Assembly (NCBI GenBank): GCA_025403435.1
Contig: CM046347.1
Location: 24,502,597 to 24,566,596 of the forward strand
DNA: 64,000 nt
From: Artocarpus heterophyllus
Lineage: Eukaryota > Streptophyta > Magnoliopsida > Rosales > Moraceae
Reading direction: 5' to 3'
Shown piece by piece: positions 25,901 through 37,658 of this stretch; within the stretch, counting starts at the first letter, position 1, and each line of letters begins with the position of its first letter. The notes beneath the pieces are model-generated. The model had not been told where the DNA came from and did not search any database. It was given only the letters and a program-made list of their open reading frames with translations. Both the position numbers and the translations under genes were made by a program.

Positions 25901-26929
25901 AAAATAAAGATGGACATCTCCCACTGCTTCCGCTGAGACCAAGGATCCATCGCCCATCCGAAGCGTTAAGTCTTCACGAAGTAGACTTCTCGTTTCTTTG
26001 AATCCCTGCAGAGAAACACAAACATGATTAGTTGCACCAGAATCTATGACCCAAATGTCACTGGATTCCTCAACCAAACAAGTTTCTAAATATAGAAGAT
26101 CACACCTACCTCCCTTGGAAAGGAAGTCCTTGCAATGCTTCTTTATATGCCCGACCTTACCACAAAAGAAGCACTTAAGCTTCTTTGGGTTCTTCTTCTT
26201 CTTCTTCTTGCTCTTGGTAGCAATAGGAATAGAAGACTTCCCACTTTTGGCCCGTTGCTTCTTTCCATTCCCAGAGTTAGGATTGGAACCAGAAGCAGCT
26301 ACCATATTGGCCTCTCCACCAGCAGGAGACTCCCTGATCAGCAGTTCAAACTCTTGTAACTGTTTCATCAGTTCTGTCAAGGTCATATCCCGTCTATTGC
26401 TTAGATTAAAAGTAGCTCTAAACGGAATAAATTCCTTAGACAGAGTCTCAAAGACCATAGTCATCTGAGTTTCAGCATCGATGTCGGCTCCATTGGTTTG
26501 AGCCTCAGCGAGGTAACCCATGACCAACATCATGTGCTCCTTTACAGATGTCCCCGGTCTCTGTCTACAGTTTAAGAGTTTCCGAAGCGCCCCTTGCCGC
26601 TTTGTTATGGCCTGGCCTCCAAACATGTCCTCAAGATTATCCAAGATCTGCTTCGCAGTCTCATAATCCTGATGTTGAGCCTGCAGCACGTTATTCATGC
26701 TAGCCATAACATAGCAGCGGGCCTGATCATTAGCATCTTTCCAGCGTTCGTACGCTTGGAATTGCTCATTACTTGAGTCTCCCGTAGGCTCGGGAGGACA
26801 AGGAGTTGTCAGAACATATTTCAGTTTCTCAAAGGAAAGGACGATGTCCAGGTTCCGTTTCCAATCATTATAGTTCTCACCGGTTAATTGGTTTTTGTCA
26901 AGTATCGATGATAAAGCGTTTTTAGACAT
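22921..26929 (-). pseudogene. Copia gag-pol of internal 1, nearly intact
   Basis: A single minus frame runs from the Gag start [10 protein letters not shown] (26929) to about 23343, then shifts once. In order: UBN2 Gag with [14 protein letters not shown]; zinc knuckle [14 protein letters not shown] (about 26131-26175); aspartic protease DSGA (about 26035); GAG-pre-integrase WHLRLGH; integrase core with [15 protein letters not shown] and NGVAERRN; reverse transcriptase with [11 protein letters not shown] and YVDD (about 23900); RNase H with [15 protein letters not shown] and the closing NLADPFTKTL. The frame breaks at STSG near 23341 through an extra G in a G run; the sequence resumes at [14 protein letters not shown] 54 bp in-frame duplication (24907-25014) repeats an 18-residue integrase segment. 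Close to functional, but needs the frameshift bypassed. Confidence 0.93.
24907..25014 (-). repeat. 54 bp in-frame tandem duplication in copia integrase
   Basis: Two adjacent 54 bp copies (24907-24960 and 24961-25014) differ only at the last bases. They duplicate an 18-residue integrase segment containing [14 protein letters not shown]. Internal 2 has one copy (about 32635-32690), so the duplication arose after the two copies separated. Confidence 0.95.
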
Positions 26930-28580
26930 TTTCAATCTACAATAAAGAATCATATACCAAACATAAGCAAACATATATAATAATTTAGTAAGATAACACA
27001 ATCATGTAAAATCATACAAATGTGTTTATGTGTCAAAACCTTGAAAATATCACAACCTTACAACGATAATTCCCAACTCAGAATTCAACAAGCTCCTAGG
27101 GGAGTCATGCCAAATTCAATCAGGAACACGGATCCCCTCCTGATTAATATATGCCATCCAGGACCCGTATGATCCAGCATATACTAATAATCGTTTCTTT
27201 GGCCATTAATTTTATTAACAGAGCTCCTAGGGGAGGTTAATAATAAAATTAACGTGAGTGTATAACCACCGTTTTAATATTTTATCCATGATTTATAATC
27301 ACCACCTAGGGGTGTGCAACCATAAATCATACTAAAATACCTTATCCTTTCAGAGATCCAATCTGGTACATGATAGAAATCCCTTCCTAGGGGTTGGGAC
27401 CATCATGTTCTTCCTATGGACCAACGATGGAGGCCTTAGGTTCTCTCTTCGAAAACCTTCTCCCACTCAATCTTTTGAAGTCAAGGTTTTATTTTAAAAT
27501 TATGCATGAACAATTTTAATATGAGCGGCACTCCCTATTCTATATGACATGTTATCAATATACATGGTAAATCATATTATAATGCAGACAAGCAAAGCAA
27601 TCAAGCAAAGCTACAAGCATAATAATAATAACCGTAATATTATGGTTCCACCCTAGAGAATAGAAAAAACTAAGATTACAAGAGAATAATCGAGACATTT
27701 ATCGATTCTTCATCCTTGAATCCTCAAGCTGTATCCTTCTTCATGTAATATCCATCTTCAAGTCCTCAATCCCGTATGAATCGAACACTTCATATTTCCG
27801 GTCATATCCAAATTTAATGTTTCTCAGAATCGTCCCAAAAATAAAATTAAAACTGCACTGAAAAATCGCACCTTTTCTGGACACCTGGCATGCTCTCGGT
27901 CGGCAGGCCGATCTGGGTGATCGGTCTGCCGATCATGGTGGTTCGGCCTGCCGAACATGAAGGTTCGGCCTGCCGGCAGAGCACCAAAATTTCTGCCCCA
28001 CTGTCGGCCTGCCGGACCGTACGTCCGGCCTGCCGATCTGTGACCTTCGGCCTGCCGAACTGTGAGGTCCGGCATGCCGACCGAGCAGAAAACCCTCAAT
28101 CCAGAAAATACAATTTTAATGCAATTCATCAATTTTATTTTCAACAATTCAAAAACATAAAATTAGAGACTCAGGAAATACCTGGAGGCGCCATCATCTA
28201 ATCTTAAGATTCCGACTTCTCGTTCCGTCTTCTCCGAATAATTATTTAATTACAAAATTCTTACAAATTAAAATTAAATAATAATTCCTAGACGGAGATG
28301 ATAGTCCGCCATCTAATTACATGAAAAACCTAGATACACATTCTAACCTCTAAGGAACCATAACCGGTATTAATTAATTAATAAATAATTAAACAACAAT
28401 TTAATCAACCATAATTAATTAATAAACATTCACCATATAATCCATGACAACATATATATTATATAGAAACCTAGAGTGCCATCTCTCTATAAAATTTAAT
28501 TCAAGCATTGGAGAGATTAAGATCACAAAATTTATGCATATAACATGATCACAAACTTGCAAATTTATGTAAAAACCTCG
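26930..28580 (-). mobile_element. Copia internal 1: 5' leader
   Basis: About 1.65 kb between primer binding site and gag start, with no coding domain. It includes a run of near-palindromic CGGC-NN-GCCG modules at 27893-28085 at about 22 bp spacing. The open frames there on both strands (27824-28147 and 27890-28201) come from the repeats. Confidence 0.85.
27893..28085. repeat. Palindromic CGGC-NN-GCCG array, copia leader
   Basis: At least eight copies of a module whose full form is TTCGGC-CT-GCCGAA, with CT, AT or AG in the centre, spaced about 20-25 bp. Equivalent arrays occur at 5746-5966 and 35567-35755. Each unit is a perfect or near-perfect palindrome. Confidence 0.85.
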
Positions 28581-28592
28581 GCTCTGATACCA
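28581..28592 (-). other. Primer binding site, copia internal 1
   Basis: Minus strand TGGTATCAGAGC, complementary to initiator tRNA-Met, two bases from LTR2. Confidence 0.92.
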
Positions 28593-28594
28593 AT

Positions 28595-30629
28595 TGTTGG
28601 AAACAAAGTGCGCAGCGGAATTTTTAAAAATTTTTCATCAGAGTATTTTCCAAAACACAAGTTTGACATGTTATATGTATAAATTAAACAGATCTTACTA
28701 ACCTCAGTAGTGCCGAAGAACCTCCGCGACCTGTGTAGAGAAGTAACGTTCCAGAAGAGCCTCAACCAACTGGTCTTCTTTGCTATTCTCTATCCACAAC
28801 CGGAGTGAGTGTGGGCTCACACGTACAGCTCTTCCACCGGTGACTCTCCTTCCAACCAATAGAGAGAACCCAAAGCTAGTGTTCGTGATTTGTGAACAAA
28901 AGCTCTCAGGGAGTTTTCAGATGCTCACTAGAAGAGTATCACTCTTAATCTCTCAAATTGATCTGAGTAAATCATTAGACTCACTCCCTTTTTATACCTA
29001 TTGGTCCTTGGGGTCAGTCCATATCAGATTAGGTCTCAAAAATCGAAACAGAATCAAGTTCGGATCAATATCTGATAAGATACGCGTGAAAAACGCGTAA
29101 TCTTAGCTGTCGCGGTCGGCATGCCGAACTGTGAGATAGGCAGGCCGAACTGGCCAGTTCGGCAGGCCGAACACGTCATCCGGCATGCCGAACTGCCGAG
29201 AAAAAATCTCCGCGAATCTTTTATTTTCCACCCGAGATTCTAAAGGATAAAGTCTCAGTTTTGATTCAAATAGCCCAATAGAAAAGATATCTGATCAAAA
29301 CAAACTTTATCAAGATAATCTCTAAGAAAATAAATCAATTCACAATAATTCTACAAGTTTATCTTGTTCTAATTGTCCAAAATTAAAACAACCGATAAAC
29401 AGACAAGAATTATCCGAACGCCATAATTCAACAAGTTCATCTTGAACTAATTTCTTACATAATTAATTCAACCGATAAACAGACATGAATTATTTGATTC
29501 TTATAAATTTTAAACCAATCTGATAAATCCGACATAAGTCACCAATTATTGGAAAAGCACGCCGTGTCGTTACAGGATTTTGTGAGCTAGCAAAGGGGAC
29601 CAAAATGGACCTATAAAGTTCAAGCTCATGATAATTATGAAACCCAATATCCCAGATATACATTTCACAATTATCAACTCCAACGCTACTCCACTAAAAG
29701 CTTGGAGCTGCACTCTCGAACTTTATAGAATTACGAAGCTCGTGTAGCTAAGTCTCCATGACATATCATAGTGTATCGCATCCCCATATGATCATCCATA
29801 ATCGGCTTAAGGACAAGTTCTGTCTTACCTTCCCGATTATTTTTATCTTACGTTCCATTGTCTCACCATTAGAAAACTTACCATCCAAAGATAGTATACC
29901 ATTCGGTTACACCTATGTATCCAAATGGTTGAGCGCTCCAGTTTTCCAATTACAGGACAACGCATATAAGAGGATATCATTACTCCTAAAGAGGAGCTAT
30001 GGATTCCATATCTATGAATAACAAGTCTACGCTACCAAGAGTCATGCCTCCAACGTACCGGCATGCATGCCACTATAGAGATGTGGGAGTCACCCATTGG
30101 TACATCAAAAGACACAAGTCGAGACAACGGGCCCATTATTCATCTCAGGATTAAGATACAATACAAATGATTGTCTAAAGTGAATCGATTTGCCAAGACA
30201 GAATTATTAATCCAAATCAATTCACTTTATGTCCCGATCCAACACATCGTCACCTATGACAACGCGCCAATGTTTCTATTCACGGAGTCCAACTCCGATG
30301 GCCAAGACAAACCATCTCCCAAAAGGGATATAGACAACATAACAATCTTTACATGAATAAAGCGCCCAACTTTATTCCCTCGATTGCGGATCATATATTT
30401 TAGACCATCACCTTAAGAGTCGTGTCTACCGCATAATCATCCCATCATATGCCCAACTCTTAAGGTTTAGACTGACAGTCTCAGACTACTGTTTGCTTAT
30501 CATACATTCAACAAATATGAACGTAAAGAGGACAATATTTGGTATATATAAATGAATAAATTCTTTATTGATAAAAATGTCTCCAAAAACGTATTACATT
30601 TTTACTCCTTAGAGCATACATGTCTAACA
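28595..30629 (-). repeat. Copia LTR2, shared by both internal regions
   Basis: Full 2035 bp LTR with ends TGTTGGAAACA and ATGTCTAACA. To its left is the primer binding site of internal 1; to its right the polypurine tract of internal 2. It therefore acts structurally as 5' LTR of one copy and 3' LTR of the next. Palindromic modules lie at 29110-29203. The 87-codon frame at 29758-30021 recurs in LTR1 and LTR3 because the LTRs are near-identical, not because it is a gene. Confidence 0.92.
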
Positions 30630-30643
30630 ATCTCCCACTTGCA

Positions 30644-33600
30644 CTAAGTGAGTAAATACTGCAAATTTCGCATCCCCATAGCTTCCACATGCCTTTCGAA
30701 GACTCTCCCAGAAAGTGTCTTCGTAAATGGATCAGCTAAATTGTCCTCTGACGCGATCTTGCACACCGTGACATGCCCGCTCTCAACGAAGTCCTTTATC
30801 ACATGATACTTCCGATCAATATGCTTACTCTTCTTGTGAAATCTTGGTTCCTTAGCATTAGCTACCGCCGCACTGTTATCACAGTACAGTGATACCGCTT
30901 TATCCATACCAGGAACTACCTCAAGATCCCCAAGGAACTTGCGGAGCCACACTGCTTCTTTCGAAGCATCACTAGCCGCCACATACTCGGCCTCCATCGT
31001 TGAATCCGAAGTGCAATCTTGCTTCGCACTTCTCCAACTGATGGCACCGCCACCCAGAGTAAACACAAACCCCTGATGTCGATTTCCTAGAATCCAGGCA
31101 GGATTGAAAATCCGAATCAGTGTATCCTAGAGGAGTTAAATCCTCACCCGAATACACAAGCATATACCCTCGAGTCCTTCTCAGGTACTTGAAAATATGC
31201 TTTACCGCAACCCAATGGTTTGGTCCTGGATCCGCCTGAAATCGACTCACAATCCCGACCGCATAGCTAATATCCGGTCGAGTGCAAAGCATGGCATACA
31301 TGAGACTACCCACTGCCGAAGCATAAGGTACCTTCTTCATGTATTCTCTTTCTTCATTAAGACTTTGGAGAGTCTTTCTTAGAAAGAGTAATTCCAGACC
31401 TAGATGGTTGCCCACCTTTCTTGGAATCCTGCATTGCAAACCTCCTGAGAATTTTATCTATGTAGCTGGCCTGTGACAAAGCTATCATTTTGTTCTTCCT
31501 ATCCCGAAAGATCTGGATACCGAGAACAAAATTAGCCTCACCCAAGTCCTTCATGTCAAACTGCTTGGTCAACCATAATTTGACCGATGACAACGCCCCA
31601 ACGTCATTGCCAATTAGCAGAATGTCATCTACATAGAGTAGTAGAAAAACCACCTTCCCATTCTTAATGTGTTTGTAAACACATGGTTCATCCACATTTT
31701 GTGAGAACCCATAAGTCTTGATCACTTGATCAAATCTTATGTTCCAAGAACGAGAAGCCTGCTTAAGTCCATAAATAGACTTTAGCAACTTACAAACCTT
31801 ACCCTCTTGACCCGTGACCTTGAACCCGTCTGGTTGTTCCATATAAATGGACTCATCAAGATAGCCATTCAGAAAAGCCGTCTTGACATCCATCTGCCAA
31901 ATCTCGTAGTCGAGAGCGGCAGCTATGGACAAGAGAATCCGGATGGACTTAAGCATGGCTACAGGCGAAAAGGTTTCCTCATAATCGATTCCTTCCTTTT
32001 GCGTATAACCCTTAGCTACCAGTCTAGCCTTAAAGGTTTCGACCTTTCCATCCACTCCTCTTTTCCTCTTGTAGATCCACTTACTCCCTATGGGTTTTAC
32101 CCCTTCGGGAAGATCCACAAGCTCCCAGACCCGATTAGTCTCCATAGACTTCATCTCAATGTTCATGGCCTCTGTCCAGAGTCTTGAATCAACATCCTCC
32201 ATAGCTTCTGCGTAAGTATAAGGATCCCTGTCATGTTCATCCGGTTCAGCCAAAAAGACCTCCCCATTGAACATATACCTCTCAGGTTGACGCCCGATCC
32301 TCCCACTACGCCGAAGCCCCTGAGGTTGTTGTTCAGGTTTGTTTGGTTTTTCTACACCGATCGGAATGGTTTCGTTCGGAACCTCCGGAGTAAACGGATT
32401 ACCCCTCAACTCCTCAAGCACCACTTTGCTTTGAGGTTTAAAGTCGTTCATGTAACTCTCCTCAAGGAAAGTTGCATTAGTTGAAACCACGACTTTATTT
32501 TCCTTTGGGTTATAAAAATAACCCCCTTTAGTCCCTTTTGGATATCCTACAAACACGCAAACTTCTGAACGTGCTTCCAACTTATTCGGATCCTTAAACA
32601 GGACATGAGCTGGACATCCCCATATGCGAATATGGTTTAAGGATGTCTTCCGTCTTGTCCACAACTCGTGAGGAGTTTTAGGGACCGATTTTGAAGGCAC
32701 ATTGTTCAAAAGATAACATGCGGTTTGTAGTGCATATCCCCAAAAGGATAAAGGCAATGATGAATAACTCATCATGGACCGAATCATGTCCAACAAAGTC
32801 CTATTCCTTCTCTCTGCTACGCCATTCTGCTGCGGAGTGCCCGGCGCAGTCAAATGGGATAAAATCCCATTCTCTAACAAGTGTCCCAAGAACTCATCAG
32901 AAAGGTATTCCCCACCTCGATCAGATCGAAGTGCCTTTATGGGTCTACCCAATTGCTTTTCCACTTCAGCCCGAAACTCCCTGAACTTATCATAAGTTTC
33001 GCTTTTGTGGTGCATTAGGTACACATACCCATATCTAGAGTAATCGTCAATAAAAGTAACGAAGTACTCATACCCTCCTCGTGCCCGGATGTTCATCGGT
33101 CCGCAAACATCACTATGCACAAGTTCTAGAACCCCTTCGGCCCTATTGCCCTTAGACCCGTATGGTCTTTTGGTCATTTTACCCTCCAAACAAGACTCAC
33201 ATTGAGGTATAGATTCCACCTTTAAGTGACTTAAAGGTCCATCCCTTACCAACCTTTGAATCCTATTTAGGTTAATATGGCCAAGGCGCAAATGCCAAAG
33301 ATAAGTCTTATTAGAGTGAGAAGTTTTAAGTCTTTTTGAGTTATTATCATTTATCTCAGCATTAAGCAATAGGTCCATCTTAGGTTTGATAAAATATAGA
33401 TTATTTTGCATCCATCCAGAACAGATAAAAGATTTGTTTTTACGAATCACCACTTTTTCATTAAAAGATACCACGTAGGAGTCTTTAAATAAAGAAGATA
33501 CAGAAATTAAATTCCTTTTAAATTTAGGAACATAAAAACAATCTCGCAAAATTAAACTCCTATAATTATCAAAATAAAGATGGACATCTCCCACTGCTTC

Positions 33601-34599
33601 CGCTGAGACCAAGGATCCATCGCCCATCCGAAGCGTTAAGTCTTCACGAAGTAGACTTCTCGTTTCTTTGAATCCCTGCAGAGAAACACAAACATGATTA
33701 GTTGCACCAGAATCTATGACCCAAATGTCACTGGATTCCTCAACCAAACAAGTTTCTAAATATAGAAGATCACACCTACCTCCCTTGGAAAGGAAGTCCT
33801 TGCAATGCTTCTTTATATGCCCGACCTTCCACAAAAGAAGCACTTAAGTTTCTTTGGGTTCTTCTTCTTCTTCTTCTTGCTCTTGGTAGCAATAGGAATA
33901 GAAGACTTCCCACTTTTGGCCCGTTGCTTCTTTCCATTCCCAGAGTTAGGATTGGAACCAGAAGCAGCTACCATATTGGCCTCTCCACCTAGCAGGAGAC
34001 TCCCTGATCAGCAGTTCAAACTCTTGTAACTGTTTCATCAGTTCTGTCAAGGTCATATCCCGTCTATTGCTTAGATTAAAAGTAGCTCTAAACGGAATAA
34101 ATTCCTTAGACAGAGTCTCAAAGACCATAGTCATCTGAGTTTCAGCATCGATGTCGGCTCCATTGGTTTGAGCCTCAGCGAGGTAACCCATGACCAACAT
34201 CATGTGCTCCTTTACAGATGTCCCCGGTCTCTGTCTACAGTTTAAGAGTTTCCGAAGCGCCCCTTGCCGCTTTGTTATGGCCTGGCCTCCAAACATGTCC
34301 TCAAGATTATCCAAGATCTGCTTCGCAGTCTCATAATCCTGATGTTGAGCCTGCAGCACGTTATTGATGCTAGCCATAACATAGCAGCGGGCCTGATCAT
34401 TAGCATCTTTCCAGCGTTCGTACGCTTGGAATTGCTCATTACTTGAGTCTCCCGTAGGCTCGGGAGGACAAGGAGTTGTCAGAACATATTTCAGTTTCTC
34501 AAAGGAAAGGACGATGTCCAGGTTCCGTTTCCAATCATTATAGTTCTCACCGGTCAATTGGTTTTTGTCAAGTATCGATGATAAAGCGTTTTTAGACAT
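30644..34599 (-). pseudogene. Copia gag-pol of internal 2, four frameshifts
   Basis: Near-identical to internal 1 and with the same domains. Gag starts at 34599. Breaks, from 5' to 3': an extra base at about 33987 in Gag; a lost base at about 33829 that splits the zinc knuckle after its first half; an extra base at about 31357 between reverse transcriptase and RNase H; and the same extra-G break in RNase H as internal 1 (about 31064). The main open segment, 31357-33843, holds protease, integrase and reverse transcriptase. The integrase lacks the 54 bp duplication of internal 1. Confidence 0.92.
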
Positions 34600-36249
34600 T
34601 TTCAATCTACAATAAAGAATCATATACCAAACATAAGCAAACATATATAATAATTTAGTAAGTTAACACAATTATGTAAAATCATACAAATGTGTTTATG
34701 TGTCAAAACCTTGAAAATATCACAACCTTACAACGATAATTCCCAACTCAGAATTCAACAAGCTCCTAGGGGAGTCATGCCAAATTCAATCAGGAACACG
34801 GATCCCCTCCTGATTAATATATGCCATCCAGGACCCGTATGATCCAGCATATACTAATAATCGTTTCTTTGGCCATTAATTTTATTAACAGAGCTCCTAG
34901 GGGAGGTTAATAATAAAGTTAACGTGAGTGTATAACCACCGTTTTAATATTTTATCCATGATTTATAATCACCACCTAGGGGTGTGCAACCATAAATCAT
35001 ACTAAAATACCTTATCCTTTCAGAGATCCAATCTGGTACATGATAGAAATCCCTTCCTAGGGGTTGGGACCATCATGTTCTTCCTATGGACCAACGATGG
35101 AGGCCTTAGGTTCTCTCTTCGAAAACCTTCTCCCACTCAATCTTTTGAAGTCAAGGTTTTATTTTAAAATTATGCATGAACAATTTTAATATGAGCGGCA
35201 CTCCCTATTCTATATGACATGTTATCAATATACATGGTAAATCATATTATAATGCAGACAAGCAAAGCAATCAAGCAAAGCTACAAGCATAATAATAATA
35301 ACCGTAATATTATGGTTCCACCCTAGAGAATAGAAAAACTAAGATTACAAGAGAATAATCGAGACATTTATCGATTCTTCATCCTTGAATCCTCAAGCTG
35401 TATCCTTCTTCATGTAATATCCATCTTCAAGTCCTCAATCCCGTATGAATCGAACACTTCATATTTCCGGTTATATCCAAATTTAATGTTTCTCAGAATC
35501 GTCCCAAAAATAAAATTAAAACTGCACTGGAAAAATCGCACCTTTTCTGGACACCTGGCAGCTCTCGGTCGGCAAGCCGATCTGGGTGATCGGTCTGCCG
35601 ATCATGGTGGTTTGGCCTGCCGAACATGAAGGTTCGGCCTGCCGGCAGAGCACCAAAATTTTTGCCCCACTGTCGGCCTGCCGGACCGTACGTCCGGCCT
35701 GCCGATCTGTGACATTCGGCCTGCCGAACTGTGAGGTCCGGCATGCCGACCGAGCAGAAAACCCTCAATCCAGAAAATACAATTTTAATGCAATTCATCA
35801 ATTTTATTTTTAACAATTCAAAAACATAAAATTAGAGACTCAGGAAATACCTGGAGGCGCCATCATCTATCTTTAAGTTTCGACTTCTCGTTCCGTCTTC
35901 TCCGAATAATTATTTAATTACAAAATTCTTACAAATTAAAAATTAAATGATAATTCCAAGACGGAGATGATAGTCCGCCATCTAATTACATGAAAAACCT
36001 AGATACACATTCTAACCTCTAAGGAACCATAACCGATATTAATTAATTAATAATTAATTAAACAACAATTTAATCAACCATAATTAATTAATAAACATTC
36101 ACCATATAATCCATGACAACATATATATTATATAGAAACCTAGAGTGCCATCTCTCTATAAAATTTAATTCAAGCATTGGAGAGATTAAGATCACAAAAT
36201 TTATGCATATAACATGATCACAAACTTGCAAATTTATGTAAAAACCTCG
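34600..36249 (-). mobile_element. Copia internal 2: 5' leader
   Basis: Near-identical to 26930-28580, including the palindromic array at 35567-35755. The adjoining primer binding site at 36250-36261 has one change at its inner end (minus strand TGGTATCAGAGA). Confidence 0.85.
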
Positions 36250-36263
36250 TCTCTGATACCAAT

Positions 36264-37658
36264 TGTTGGAAACAAAGTGCGCAGCGGAATTTTTTTTCAA
36301 CAATAGAAAAGATATCTGATCAAAACAAACTTTATCAAGATAATCTCTAAGAAAATAAATCCATTCACAATAATTCTACAAGTTTATCTTGTTCTAATTG
36401 TCCAAAATTAAAACAACCGATAAACAGACAAGAATTATCCGAATGCCATAATTCAACAAGTTCATCTTGAACTAATTTCTTACATAATTAATTCAACTGA
36501 TAAACAAACATGAATTATTTGATTCTTATAAATTTTAAACCAATCTGATAAATCCGACATAAGTCACCAATTATTGGAAAAGCACGCCGTGTCGTTACAG
36601 GATTTTGTGAGCTAGCAAAGGGGACCAAAATGGACCTATAAAGTTCAAGCTCATGATAATTATGAAACCCAATATCCCAGATATACATTTCACAATTATC
36701 AACTCCAACGCTACCCCACTAAAAGCTTGGAGCTGCACTCTCGAACTTTATAGAATTACGAAGCTCGTGTAGCTAAGTCTCCATGACATATCATGGTGTA
36801 TCGCATCCCCATATGATCATCCATAATCGGCTTAAGGACAAGTTCTGTCTTACCTTCCCGATTATTTTTATCTTACGTTCCATTGTCTCACCATTAGAAA
36901 ACTTACCATCCAAAGATAGTATACCATTCGGTTACACCTATGTATCCAAATGGTTGAGCGCTCCAGTTTTCCAATTACAGGACAACGCATATAAGAGGAT
37001 ATCATTACTCCTAAAGAGGAGCTATGGATTCCATATCTATGAATAACAAGTCTACGCTACCAAGAGTCATGCCTCCAACGTACCGGCATGCATGCCACTA
37101 TAGAGATGTGGGAGTCACCCATTGGTACATCAAAAGACACAAGTCGAGACAACGGGCCCATTATTCATCTCAGGATTAAGATACAATACAAATGATTGTC
37201 TAAAGTGAATCGATTTGCCAAGACAGAATTATTAATCCAAATCAATTCACTTTATGTCCCGATCCAACACATCGTCACCTATGACAACGCGCCAATGTTT
37301 CTATTCTCGGAGTCCAACTCCGATGGCCAAGACAAACCATCTCCGAAAAGGGATATAGACAACATAACAATCTTTACATGAATAAAGCGCCCAACTTTAT
37401 TCCCTCGATTGCGGATCATATATATATTTTAGACCATCACCTTAAGAGTCGTGTCTACCGCATAATCATCCCATCATATGCCCAACTCTTAAGGTTTAGA
37501 CTGATAGTCTCAGACTACTTTTTGCTTATCATACATTCAACAAATATGAACGTAAAGAGGACAATATTTGGTATATATAAATGAATAAATTCTTTATTGA
37601 TAAAAATGTCTCCAAAAACGTATTACATTTTTACTCCTTAGAGCATACATGTCTAACA
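36264..37658 (-). repeat. Copia LTR3 with internal deletion
   Basis: Keeps the LTR start TGTTGGAAACA for about 30 bp, then jumps to sequence equivalent to about 29275 of LTR2, a loss of roughly 640 bp with a short filler at the junction near 36294-36303. The rest matches LTR2 closely and ends ATGTCTAACA at 37658. Confidence 0.88.

Noticed and set aside
27893..28085. CRISPR-like regular spacing of palindromic units
   Set aside because: Eukaryotic retrotransposon context, variable unit sequence and short spacers; no cas genes and no true repeat-spacer structure.
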